Source: Struthidea cinerea
Taxonomy: Eukaryota; Chordata; Aves; Passeriformes; Corcoracidae
Assembly: GCA_013397865.1 (NCBI GenBank)
Contig: VZTI01005197.1
Location: forward strand, 506,948 to 570,947
Length of the DNA stretch: 64,000 nucleotides
Reading direction: 5' to 3'
Notes under the pieces: generated by a model
The model's input: only the letters and a program-made list of their open reading frames with translations
Databases searched by the model: none
Told to the model about the DNA's origin: nothing
Translations under genes and position numbers: made by a program
Shown: piece after piece, positions 26,582 to 39,625 of the stretch
Layout: the number at the start of each line of letters is the position of its first letter
Numbering within the stretch: position 1 is the first letter of the stretch

Positions 26582-29500
26582 ATTAGATCAAGTATTATTC
26601 ATGGGTGTCTGAGTTGTCCTGACCTGTGCGAAGATCCCAATGACTAAATATCTCGAGGACATTTTTCACTTGAAGGAATAAATAATGAAAATTAATTGCT
26701 TACCTCTGAAGTGCATGTTTTGCCATAAAAACTATTTTTTTCTTCTCAGCACACTAGGAGAAGAATGAAAATATACTAATCCCCAGATACATCAGAATAA
26801 AACCACATTTTCCCATTGAAACAAAGATCTTTTCACAACTATCCAAAAATCTCAGAGACAGGGTTCCACAAAGCAAAGCTAAGCAAAAGAAAAAAATTCA
26901 CCCTGAAAGGCACAAGCGTTTCTGCATGAACCGCTAGGTAAGAGAGTTTAAAGGAACAGAGATAATACAAAGATCCTAAATAGTCCCATAATCTCAAAAC
27001 TTCAGAGTAAGTGGGGGAGACTCTGTAATAAAAACCGACATGATCTTTAAGTGATATGTTACACCTCTCCAATTTGCAGATTATATAAAAGAGTTAGGAT
27101 GTTTGAACTCCAAAACTCCAAACAAATGCAAATGTTCCCTGCAGTCACATCCACCAGCAAGTATACTAATCGAAATCAGAAACTGTGGATGATTTTTAGA
27201 AGAATCAGTATGGTCACATTACTCTGTGTAAGACATTGCCCAGCATAATAATGAATAATTTCTGTTCTATTAAATTTATTGTAAGAAGGAGGATATACAC
27301 ACTAGAAGCAATCTAGTAAGGTATGAAAAAACGTCATAAATTAAGTCTTTTTTTCTCTTTAATCTTGCTTCCTAAGAAACGGTAATATCTCCCACATCTG
27401 AGTACAAATTTCTGAGTTTTTCTAGTCAAAGGAGGTTTTCTACATTTACTTAGAAAAATAAGTCAGGCAATCAGAAAATATAGTTTTGACAGGATTGTAG
27501 AAGTATCTGAGACTCCAATCAAGACCACCACAGCAGTGTTCATTCATCGGAATAATGCTATCTCCACAGGTCCTGCAGGAGACCTTCACTTTCCCACACA
27601 GTTTGAACCTAGACATTAGAAGCATTGCAGGCAGCTCATTGGGCATTTATTGTTCTTATACCTATATCCTCAGGAAGACGTTTGTTGCCCCACATTCTTC
27701 AGGTTTGGCCTAGGGAGTTCTCTTTATGGGTCAAAAAACAATGATCCAGCTCGCTAGTCTTTCATCCCACTGTTGATCCCTTCCTTACACGTTATTCTGA
27801 AGAGAACTGTTGCCAGAATTTAGTTCTAAACCAACAATCCCCCACTCCTTCCTCCCAAAAGCGGAATGTTATTTACAGGTGCTGAGACAGTCAGATCTCA
27901 ACTTGTCTTCCTGTGCTGCCCCAGGTGTCTTTTCTTCCTTCCCAATGAAGACACATGCCTACCAGTATCAGTTGCCCGCTTTTTTCCTGATTTTATTCCC
28001 TTTTCCTCCAAACACATTTATAGATTGAAGATGCCCACTGCAACATTTTAAAAGCTTCCACTACTGCTTCCAACTTTGTTATCTCGCCTGCAGTCTGAGA
28101 CACAACTATATTTTGTTAAAGGTCACTCTTAGAAGAAATCCACAACACATCGTAATCATATCTAGCTTATGTAGGAAAGTACAAAAACACTTCTCATAAC
28201 TATTTTACAGGAAAGTATAAAGATACTGTTACAGAAAGATTTGTTTCTATATTACAAAACAGCTGTAGGCAGAAATAATTCCCAGTGAGTGTATAGAAGT
28301 GACCACAGAAAATTAGTTCATATCAAAAAGTACAAGTCCTCATATTTTTAAACCATCTCTCCTGCAATTTAAAAATTATGGACACCATTTGTGGTTTTTT
28401 CTTTTTCTTGTCTTTTTTTTTTCCTTTTAAAGCAGATAAATTGTTTCAGCACAGCAATAACAAACCAATCATTTCTGAAGACTGCGTGTTGCATTGGCAC
28501 GAAGCTCTGAGCCAGAGTAAGACAAGTTTAGGTGGCTTAAGGCTAAGGAGGGATTAGATGGAAGTTGGACCTCTGGAACAAAATCTGTACACTCCATCAA
28601 GAGAATTTACTGCCATCTTTGAAGATGAGCAGGCTGTGAACTGAAATCTAAGACTAAGTTAATAGAACAAGTTTCTGGCTGGAGAGCAAACACACTCTGC
28701 TATGAGGGCAACAGCTGTCACATAAGCAGTGGATAAACAGTGCATCGCCACGAGTATGAATTCTCAGGAATTACAACTGCGTGCCCTGACATAGCCAATC
28801 ATCACACATCCTAGGGAAGCCCTCTGCAGTCGGATGCAGAGAGTGACCAACCTATTCCTTTTCACTTTTGTTCTTCCCAGGGTGTTCTTAGATTCACTGA
28901 TAAATCACACAGCTTCCATCTCCAATGGTGCCAGATCAAGACTTCCCACACACAAGATACTCAGGCATCAGCAATGGTCATTACCTGACATGAAAGCAAC
29001 TGTGAAGAGTTTAAAAAAAAAAAAACTCACTCACCAAACAAAAGGAATCCAATTCTAAGCATTGACTGTAACACTGGGTGATACCAACAAAAGCAGGATA
29101 ACACAATAATTAGCAACAAATATTACTTGACAACCAAGTCCAGTCATAATCAGCAGTCTGTACACAAGCCAAAGCCTCAGCTACAGCCAAGGTACACACA
29201 AATGTCCCCATTCAGTGCATGGCTCCAAACAAGGAGACCAGACACAGCTACCATGAGGGAAGCATCCCTAGGAAAGGCATCCCTAGGGAAGGTGAGCTGT
29301 AGTTCTCCTACAGGTTTCCTATAGTTCTGAAAGTTAATTAAATAAAAATTATCATCCAATTTTAATAGTATTATCTTTATCACAAAACAGCCTAGTCTTT
29401 AAAAGAAGTATTAAATTAGCTTAGAAAATACTCATTGACCATTTTACTTGAAAACACATTGCTTCTGCTTTTGGAATCTCATTACTTGGGTGCATAACAA

Positions 29501-32500
29501 AGCACAGACCAGCCTAGCACACACCGGCAGAACCAAAACTGACCTGTGGAACGTGTGCCAATGCAAGATCTATCAATGCAACTTAACAAAAGAGACAATT
29601 GAGACAACATGTACCAGGGATAACCAAAGAAAGAAAACCCAACCTACGTCTCTAAACTCCTGCATGGAGTACCTGCAGTCATTGTTAAGTTGTCTCTGTG
29701 ACCATGAAGGAGAGAAGATGGAGCATCAATACCTGCAAGTTCTTGACTTATAGTGCACTACTGTTCACAGGTTTGCACAAAGGAGATGTTTTCTCTTTCA
29801 GACAAATGTCTCATCCTCCTTTCGTCTGGAGCATTAGAGTGGTATATTCTTTTTATCAGAAGCTTTTACAAAGTGATGTTCGTAACTCTGCCTGTACACA
29901 CCATTTAATTGCACAGGGGCTGTCTGTTTTAAATTTACACTGAATTCCAGGAACCTATGACTGGCTATGTACAGTCCTTTTCCAACCAGACCTTGAGGCA
30001 AAATTTCAAAGTCACAAAAGGAAGAGAGTAATAACAAAAAATATTTCATAATTTACATCTATGAACTGTTAGTTTACATCTAGACTTAAAAATATTGCAC
30101 TTAAGACTCTTACACAAGAATTCTCTTTAAGAGATATGCTTCTGAAATACAATTAGCATCTGAAATGCTACCACAATGATTTTTTTTTTCCTTTTTAGCT
30201 GATAACTGCTTAAGAGATAACATAAATATTTCATACTTGTGGGCTGTTCAGCAATGGAAAAATTAGATATGTTTACAGTCACATGAAAATCTTCTTACTT
30301 GCCCTGCAGCATGTTTGTGAGATTTCATATGGTAACTATTTTTTATATTTAGAGCCTTTAATTTTGGGTAAGAGAAGTCATTTTTTTCTAAAATTTATGA
30401 AAGCAGAAGCTTCAGTTGTGAAATATGTCTGTGCAAGTGCAAAGAGGGGAAGGGAGAAAAATTGCAAATTTCTGGTTTGTTTTTGTCCTCAGAATTAAGA
30501 GAATAGAGTATTATTACACTTTTTATTTTCTTCGAGCAAAGAGAAAAATACAATGTCAGCAAACAAGTGATAAAGAAAAAGGGCAAACATGGAAATCTTG
30601 ACACATCTGCATATAAACAGAAGCCTTGACCCTGAAAATGCAAACAGTATCCTACCCTCAATTAAAGAAGGCTGAGGTGGACAGAGTAGAAAGAGTGACC
30701 AGTCACAGCCCATTACAGGCCGCTGACATCAAGCTTGTTGTGCTGCAGTTGTGACTCACTGCACTTCTTTAACAATTCCCTACATGCTTAAACTTGAACG
30801 ACAAAAAGGATTTCAAACAGCAGAGCATAAAAATGTGTGCTGATATCTGACTCTTTTTTTTCTATCATCTAACAGACAGCTTTCTGTAACTATTTCTATT
30901 TCTAGATTTCATTTTTTACAGTGATTCCATAGCTTTTAAGTTTCACACCTCTGAACGTCAAGCCTCCTGCTCCCCAGCTGTGGAAAAGCAGCTCCTTGTG
31001 CTGCTGGGCTGTGCTGCCAGGCAGCAGGAAGTTCACATGCAGCAGGTACCTCCTCCCACCCAAAACCCAACACAGAGGCCACAACTGCGGGAACATTCAG
31101 TGCCCTGCACAGGCACTGTGAAGTGTGTCTGCACTTCCCTAGGCTGTACAGAATTCGGTCACCACACCAAAGCTAACGTGGGCAGGAAAGGCCTGTGGAG
31201 AGCCTCATAAACTGTAATTCCAAGCACTCACTGACACCTCTGAAGACACAGAAGTGACTATTTTAAATTAACTTGACTAGTCCTATAGTACTTGAGTTAT
31301 TGAAAATGAAAATATTAAACCAATTTATCTCAGAGCTTGAAAGGTTAGGTCCAATAAGTAAAATGGAGCACAGACGATGAATAGCAAAGGATATACAAGA
31401 TACCAGCGATATTATTTTTTATAATAAATGGGTTTATCAACCTCTTTTATAATAGCCTCTGTCCTAAATCAAATTTAGACAAAGGAATGCAAATCAAAGA
31501 TTATTCTTAATCAGTGCTTTAACTACAAGATTAATGATTCATTTAAAACAAATGTCTACTCTGATAAAAGAAAATCTCATTATTTTAAGAAGCTGCCTCA
31601 GTCTACTTCATTACTCCATCTAATAGGAATGTAAATTAAATAAAAAAACATGAAACCCATTTATCTTACAATTTTTAAATTAGTAACAATCTTGTGTCGT
31701 AAGATGCTGCTGAGTATACTAGTAATGAAACAGCTACACAATAGTTTCAGTTAAAAATCACCAGCAGCTTGGTTTGCAACACAAAAGATAACTAAAATAT
31801 AGCTTGCATATCAATTGCATCTTTTCAGTAAAATACAGAAGCATTAAAATGCTGGCCAGGATTACAACGTTGGATTAAAACCTTTCTAGTTATAAGAGAC
31901 AGGCCAGAAGATTCACTTAATGCAGAGACCATTTTACTTTATCACCGCACCATATCTAATGAAAACCCTATTGCAAGAAGCAACAGCAGTGTTTTCCCTC
32001 CAACAGCAGCTTCTTGCACATATGAAAATGCTTGTAGGAAGGCTTTTGCCAATGTAGCTAATATTTCAGAGGGAAAGGAAATTGCATTCTTAATGATGTT
32101 ACCATCACAGAAATTTCAGTTCAGTGCAAAGCAGGCTGGGGAGTCAATCGAAGGTCAAGCCAGTTAGAAGTCAAGTTCCTTGAAAGAACAGGGTTCTGAA
32201 GTTTAATTGTTTTCAGGGAGAAGTCTGATAGGTCAATAGCTTGTGTTTTATCGCTGACAACACTCACGGAAAGAAATAACTTCCAAGGTTGCAATGGCTA
32301 TGGACCACTGAACAGCAAGATTGAAAAAAAGGTAGCACTACAAGTCACAATGTATTTAAGCTCACCATTTACCAACTTTTTAAAAAATGCTACCTGCTTG
32401 ACTGATTAGCAAAGCAGGGTAATGTATCTCTCAAAAGCTATTGAAATACAAAACAAAAATACAAAGTTTTACAAGAGCACACAGAAATCTTAAGATCATA

Positions 32501-32523
32501 TAAAACTTTCTTGATGTTCTAAT

Positions 32524-32630
32524 AGATCACAGAATGTCTTAGCTTGGAAAGACTTTAAAGACCATCTAATGCCAACTCCTTTGCCATGGGCAGGGACATC
32601 TTTCAGTTACAATTTACCAGTTGAACCATT
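32524..32630 (-). mobile_element. CR1 LINE 3' tail fragment
   Basis: Short relic of the CR1 3' end on the - strand. The + strand reads ATCACAGAATGTCTTAGCTTGG, GACTTTAAAGACCATCTAATG and TTTGCCATGGGCAGGGACAT. It is diverged and about 100 bases long. Confidence 0.75.
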
Positions 32631-34687
32631 AACACAGAATTAAAAATTAGGAGAAAGAACAGAAAATAGCAAATGGAATCTTCAGATTTCAGACTCATCC
32701 ATATGGATTCTTTAACTGCTAGAAAAACTTACGGCAATTAGGAAACAAGAATCAGTTATAGTGTTACAGTCTCAGTGATCTTCTCCGGAATATGCAAGCC
32801 CATGTGGGCACCTTCACATGGCATCCACAGAAATTCTTCCTTCCCCTAAGGAAGGTGAAAGACAGAAATGGGAAATCTTTGAATGTACTCCAAAAGTATT
32901 GAAAGTACTCATTCCATTCACTTGCTCCTCAGTAAGTGATAAGACTTATATCATTCTTTTAGATAAAGTTTAAAAATAAAAATTGGGATGCAGAGTTGGA
33001 GTCAGTCCACAGCCAATTTTTACTTTCTCAACTATCTTCCACATATGAATAAATTAGCAAGTCCTTTCAAAGTACTAATGAAAAAACCCTGTTTCCTCCA
33101 CTTTCATAATCGCAGGAGATATATTAATAACTTTTCACTCCAACTGAGTAGAGCTCCCCATCTGCAGCTTCACAGCCCTTGATTGAATTCACAAGGTACT
33201 ATTTGTGCATTCAGAACAGAAATCTGATTGCCATCTGTATGCACTGATTAGTTAGTGATCAAATAAGGTGCAAAATATATTCAAGTATGCAAATCAACTC
33301 TTTGCCCAAATACTGAAGGCTCAGTTATGCATAGGCACCTGAAACGTGTCCTTTATGTTACACAATTTGCATAGCTTTGGTATTAGTTTTCATCATCATC
33401 TCAGGGAATCAACTGAGCTACTATTACAAAGTTAGCACATTGATGTCGGACAAACACTGCACTAGTGCTGTTGGGACCCAACAAGGACTGCTTTTAGCAC
33501 AATAAGATGTTTTAGTTGGTTTAGGTTTCTTATAAGTTGGTTTGCATGCAACAGTCTGGAGAGAGGCAGGATTGTCTTAAATTACATCCTTTTCACAGAG
33601 ACAGAAAACTGCAGCAGAGATAAATTCAGCAAGTAAGAAAAACCAGGAGAGAAATGAATACTGAAGTCAACAATACTGCTCCAGATGTAGCCTCTACTTG
33701 AATTCTAGACCTGATGCTACAAAATCAGGCAAAACTCACTGCTGAAATCACACAATGGTTTATTAATATGGGAAAACGTGTTTTGTGGGAACTGAGAGGG
33801 ACTAAGAACAGTCTAGGAGTCTATTCTCTGCATTATGGGCTTTACATCACCAAGGTAACAACTTTTTTTCCAGATCTTTCTAAAAACATCTGACTTAGCC
33901 TCTTTTTTGAGAACACCAAATATCCCACAAGCATGAGAAGTGACTGTGCATCAACGGAAGTCATGCACAGCAACCTCCTGCCAGAACTTAAGTGCAATTA
34001 GCTCAGAAAGCATTCAAAGTTATATACATCCTTGACCTTTCCTACTCCTTCAAACCAAGCTAAAGTCACTCTACAATGAAGTGGATATTGAAATGAAAAC
34101 AAAACTTTATGCACAGAAGCACAGCCTTTGAGCTATTATTTTCTCCCTTTTCCTCATTTGCTGCTAGTGCTAACAGAAAGCCAGAAATTCCTCAGTGCGT
34201 TAGTTTCAGGAAAACATGTATTAATCAATTGTTTCTTTTTTTTCTTTTTAACCTTCATCAGCTATTTTGAGAAATTCTATACAAATCAATGAAATATTAG
34301 ATATAATCACAAATGAAATTACCTGAAGGCAATTTCAGAATGTGAAAGGTATGTTTACAAAATACACTCATTAAACATTGACAACTAATATTGATTTTGG
34401 TGTAAAAAGTGAAAAACAGCAAGGCTGGAAACAGCCTAAGGTCCTTAATGGTGGCACAGTCACAGTGCTCAAGACAGCACATCAATTTATTATTTTTTTA
34501 ATCAGTACATGCAAGTTTGTACAGTTCCCTTCTTTTGGTCTAACATATCTTAAGCAAAAAAGGAGCAGAGTTTTAAGCAGACATTATATTTATGAGCTAT
34601 ATATCTTGCTATCTTTTCTCACTGATAACTTTATCACAGGGAGAGAGAAAGCAAACTATTCTTCTGAATAAATGCTGCCTTCCCTGG

Positions 34688-35256
34688 TGTACAGGGTCTG
34701 GCTGAGATGGAGTTAATCCTGTACAGCCCATATCATGATGTATTTTGGATTTGTGATTAAACCAGTGTCATTAACACACCGGTATTCTGGCTTTCACAGC
34801 ATCGTGGTTTTCTTTTCACTACTCTGCCCACCTCAGCAAGCAGGCCAGAGGTGTGACGTGAGGTTGGAAAGGGGCACAGTTGGGACAGTGGACCCAAACT
34901 GACCAAAGGGACATTTCCTACAATATGCCATTATGCTCTGCAGTAAGAGCTCAGGGAAAGGAGGAGGAGCAGGGTTTTGGTTATGGCTTTCATTTTCCCC
35001 AGCAACCATGGGCTTTCATTCTCCCCATTACACATGCTGAACCCTTGCTTTTCAGGAATTGGGTGGACCTCGGCCTGCCACCAACAGATAGTGAATATAT
35101 TTCTGATTTTACTGTTCTGCATGCACGTGCAGCAGCTTTGCTGCTTCATCTCAACCCAGGGGTTGCCAGCTTTTGCTCTTCTAATTCTTTCCTCTGTCCC
35201 ACTGTGGGGGGAGTGGTTGGGTGTGTGCTTAACTGCTGGCTAGTCAACCCATCACA
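34688..35256 (+). mobile_element. Solo LTR of an avian endogenous retrovirus, with 5-bp target duplication
   Basis: This 569-bp element begins TG and ends CA. It is flanked directly by CCTGG at 34683-34687 and CCTGG at 35257-35261, a perfect 5-bp target site duplication. The text resembles a common avian LTR family, which I recall from features such as GGCTGAGATGGAGTTAAT near the start, CAAACTGACCAAAGGGA in the middle and an AACTGCTGGCTAGTCAACC end. No internal gag, pol or env lies beside it, so it is a solo LTR left by recombination between two LTRs. The 5-bp duplication fits ERVL- or gammaretrovirus-like integration. A 150-codon frame running through it is fortuitous. Orientation is inferred from the family text. 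Confidence 0.85.
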
Positions 35257-35750
35257 CCTGGGCACAGCCAAAGACACTGTTCTCACCACTACGCTCCCTG
35301 TGTTTCTTCTCACATTTGGGAATTCTGAATAAAGAAGACAGATTGTGACATTTCTATTCCTTCTAATCTAACATACTCATTGCAGTTTAAAGGTCATGGA
35401 TGAAGATACAATTTAGAATCTGCAAAAAATAGATAAAAACCGTGAAACATTCATAATGCCTACTCTCAGCTACTTAAAGGCAACACTGCAAAGTCATCGT
35501 GCCCAACAACTGATTAAGATAGCTGATGAAAATTATCTAGTGCAGATAGTATGAATACCTCTGAAGCATATAGTGTTTTATGCACCATGAAACCTTTAGT
35601 ATTTAACTGAATTATTAAAAAACAACTGAGAAAAAGTAAGTTTAGATACGCGAAGAGTTACAAAACTGGGCCTAAGACTGTGAAGTTGTGATCTAAAGCT
35701 TCCTATATGTGTTAGAAAAATATTGTAGGAAATACTAAAATAAAGTAAGA

Positions 35751-35766
35751 TATATATATATATATA
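35751..35766 (+). repeat. (TA)8 microsatellite
   Basis: Eight exact TA dinucleotides in AT-rich DNA, about 490 bases right of the solo LTR. Confidence 0.95.
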
Positions 35767-37484
35767 AACAAATTGTTTGCCATCCCTTGTTAAAGCAGGG
35801 GTTACCTGTTAGCAACACAGACACATAATTGGGCACAGAGGCAGCAACCAAGTATGAAACAGGCTCTTAATGAAAACACGCAAGAAAAGAAACAAATAGA
35901 ACAGGAGAGTGGAGTCACTAGATCAACACACATTTCATATATAACAATTCTACAGCTCTCCAAACAGCTCAAATTGAAAAGTTCCCCTTTAACCAAAATT
36001 ACCTTCTCTTTTTCTGCCTAAACAAACAAGGACAAAGAGAATAAAGCATTAGTAATTATCTTGGTTACAAGACAAATTGTCCATTACATCAAATGATACT
36101 CTGAAAACCTGTTCACTAACACAGGTTAAATTATTTTGCTAATATAGGTTAATGAATTTTGTCCCTTTTCACATTTAGTTTTTTTAATCTTTATTGGATC
36201 TCCCATGTACAAATGATGTGGATATGACTGTCATCTCTATCACAAATACCACTACCTTCGACTCTGTTCAGAAAATTATGTAAGCAAATAATTAGGTAAA
36301 AAAAATCCCTGCCCTGATTTTAAGGGGTGTGAAAAATAAACAATTCAGATGATTTAATCACTATAGCCTTAAACAACAATTTAAATAATCCCATTGTTGT
36401 CAAAATTACATGGATTATTATTCAGATGAGCATTAAAAAGTATTGCACTGACTTTGTATGCAAGAAATTAATTACTTTAAGATAGGAACCGGATATTTTT
36501 TCATTGAGACTGGAGTCTTCACTAAAAGCAGCACCAGCACAAAAGCTCTCCTTTCCTTTGAGAAGCAGCAGCAATCAGGAGGAGAAGCTTCAGATGGGCT
36601 CAAGCACAGTACTAATTTACATGACAGTTTTCACCATCAGCCTATGTATATTATGGAACTCTTGGTGAATAAATTCACAGAAAGTGTGATTTTCTTCTGT
36701 CCTTGCCAGTCCGAAAGGCACAAATAACCCATATATTCCCATTCAAAGCCCATATTTTAATCCAGGTACTGGAAGAAGGTTTAAAGAACTCTACATTTTT
36801 TTCAAGTGCTCTTAATACTTTATTATCAAAAAAATACCCCCCAAAAAACCCCCCAACGAAACACTAACAAACATCTTGCTTGATGGAGGAGACTATCATA
36901 AATTTTAGGGCAAAACATAGCAATAAAGTCCAATTACTCTGCTACTCTAGCACAAAATGTCAGCTTCAACACAACTGCAAGTGAACTCAGTTTCTGGTGA
37001 AAGTGGAAGAAGTTTGAAGGGATACACTGAGATATACAGCAGACCTCTCTTATATATCCATTGTTGGAAAGTCATTTTCTCTCTCTTAGCTATCTGCAGA
37101 GAAACAGAGCTGTTGGCTCAAACAAGTGACTGAACATTTTTTCACTCTGGTGCACTCTGATAAATAAAGGCTACATTCAACTGAGACAGGAATGAGCTTC
37201 CACAATCAGTACCTAAGGTTGCTTTGAAATATCACCTCAAGGCAAACCTTTTGTTGAATAGTATCTATAAGTAAAATTTTCTACCATTTATGGCAGACTA
37301 CAAAATAAAAATCAGAATAATACAGACTGAAGAGTTCTCATGAGATCAAATTTGCCTAGCTGAGGTTCTCTGCTTCAGTTCTGCATATCTTTGAAGGTGG
37401 AGATTACACAGCCATTCTCAGATTTAATGTCTGACCGCCTCCAATGTAAAACAATTTCTGTACTATTTAATTGGATTTACCTCA

Positions 37485-37925
37485 TTGCAACTTCTCTCTG
37501 ATGCCTCTTGTTCTGTCATTGTGCACCTACCAGAAGAGTTTGGCTTCATCTTCTCTGTAATTACCCACCAGACCGTTTAGGACAGCAACAGGATCTTTCC
37601 TTCTTCAGGCTAAACAAACCCAGCTCCCTCAGCCTCTCTTTGTATATAATTTGTTCTAGCATCCCGATGGCCTTTCTCTGGACTCACTCCAGTATATTTA
37701 TGTGTTTCTCGTACTGGGGAGTCCAGAGCTGAACACAATATTTCAGATGCAGTCTCAAAAGCAGCAAACAGAGGGAAATAATCACTTCCCTCTGCCTGGT
37801 CTCTATGCCCTTGCTTTTAGTCTAGTATGTAGTTGGCCTTCTTTATTGAGAGGATACATCACTTTCACATATACAGCTTGTCTACAGGGGCACCTAAATT
37901 ATTTTCTGCAGTTCCAAGTTTCCAG
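37485..37925 (-). mobile_element. Old CR1 LINE fragment within ORF2
   Basis: The + strand is the reverse complement of the CR1 ORF2 3' region. It contains CAGGCTAAACAAACCCAGCT, CCCTCAGCCTCTCTTTG, GGCCTTTCTCTGGACTCACT and GAGCTGAACACAATATTTC. The terminal 3' tail is absent and many substitutions have accumulated, so this is an old copy. Confidence 0.8.
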
Positions 37926-39363
37926 ACTGGACTGTTGTGGCTGTAACTGTTGTTACTATCTGTATTCCTGAGAGGGACTTTTTCAACTTCATTGCTTATG
38001 TTTTTAAGAGCATCTGGGCTACAGTATGTCATACTTGAGCACCTCACACTGTCATAACTCTTCACAGCAAACCAGGCGAGCTCTGTTTATTGCTCTACTC
38101 TGGCATAGCATGTAAGCACAAAAGGCAAACCAAACCTTTTCATTAGCCAAGAAAGAACTTGCATTTTCAACCAAGGCCAAGACAGTGCCGGCAGAAAGCA
38201 AAGTTACTGTGTATCACCTCATAAATCCTGGACTCTGTACACATGGGTAGGGAGCTAGGAAAAGACTGCTATGAGTCATCCCTCAAATGCTGTATGGTTA
38301 CACCAACCTGAGTGTCCTTGTAACATCACCTTACAGCCACAAAATAAGAATTTGGCTCTATTGTTTTTGAACTTATTATCATTTACTTCCTCTTCATTGT
38401 TCTGGTCCTTTGATGTGCAGAAAGTAATATTTCTTAATCTTCATTTGGCTCAGAAAAACAATCTCTGTCATGCCATTGGGTATCTGACCACTAAATTATG
38501 TAACTAGTTCTGTGGAGGAGGGGATTGGAAGTAGTACTTCATTATGAGCAGACACCAAACCTCGGTCTCCTTATCTTTGCACTGTTTACCTCAATATAAA
38601 GATCACTGTATCTGTAAGCAGAAGTTAGAATGATATATAACATCATACGCTGAAAATTTTTGCTTTGGGAAAATAAATGTAAGCTGCAAAGAATTTGATA
38701 CTGTAATTTTCTGAAGTAGCTTACAGGAGCAAGATTATTTTACCAGACCAGTATCAAAACTGAATGCCTAATTCTTTACTGCTTTACAGACTGGGTTCCT
38801 ATACACCTGTAAACAATGGGAGTAAAATGCTACTGTTTTAGCAAGACATGTTTCCTGCTTTTAGCAAAGAGTGAAATCGGTCAAACACCCCAAAGAGATT
38901 TTGCCAAGATCTTGATCTCTATTCGTTGCAGCCATTACACCTGAAACAGATTTTTACTGCTAAAACACAACTTTTTGTGAACATAGTTGAGCTTCCATGA
39001 AGACTTAGTGAAACAATCCTAAGGCAGCACTGGGGAATAATTGCAACAATAAAGTATGGACACATCAGCTATCAAAAGACAGCAGAATAGTCACACGGAG
39101 CTGACTCCTACCTCTTACCTCCTCTTCTACTAACGCATTTAAAAAGGAAAAAACCCCCATATCACCCTCTTTCTTGACATCCTACATGTAAGTGTATGAG
39201 CTAATAAAAGTTCTGCATTAACTATGATATGTTACAGAGTCACAAATAGGACAGCAGAAAATCCCTGCATTGAATACTTTGAAATGTATTACAGACTGGT
39301 GATAATATAGAAGGATGTGAGAAGACAAGAGTTTCAGAAGAAAATTCAACAGTGTGCACATGT

Positions 39364-39625
39364 AGAACTATAGAATATCCTGAGTTGAATGGGACCCAAA
39401 GAACCATGAAGTCTAACTCCTGAAGCCACACAGGATAACCTAAACTTTAAACCTTATATCTAAGAGCGAACCCTTTAACACCAACAGACCTGGGGTCATG
39501 ATCACTGCTTGGAGGACCCTGTTCTAGTGCTTGACCACTTCCTCAGTGAACAACTTTTTCCTAGTAGCCAATCTAAACTTCCCCTTTCACAGCTTTAAGT
39601 CATTTCCTCACTTATAACTTGCATG
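39364..39625 (-). mobile_element. CR1 LINE 3' fragment
   Basis: The + strand starts with TAGAACTATAGAATATCCTG and GAGTTGAATGGGACCC, reverse complement of a CR1 3' end. It then runs through GGACCCTGTTCTAGTGC, a CCACTTCCTCAGTGAACAAC segment and CTAAACTTCCCCTTTCACAG. It lacks coding capacity. Confidence 0.8.

Larger units (their letters stand above)
24711..34682. other. Gene-free tract
   Basis: About 10 kb of noncoding DNA with only an (AC)7 run and a 100-base CR1 relic at 32.5 kb. Segments near 28.5-28.8 and 30.95-31.2 kb are less AT-rich than the rest, but neither carries an open frame that looks like a real exon. Confidence 0.6.

Noticed and set aside
34880..35332. Open frame of 150 codons on the + strand
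   Set aside because: It lies mostly inside the solo LTR and runs out of it across the right target duplication. LTRs of this type are noncoding.
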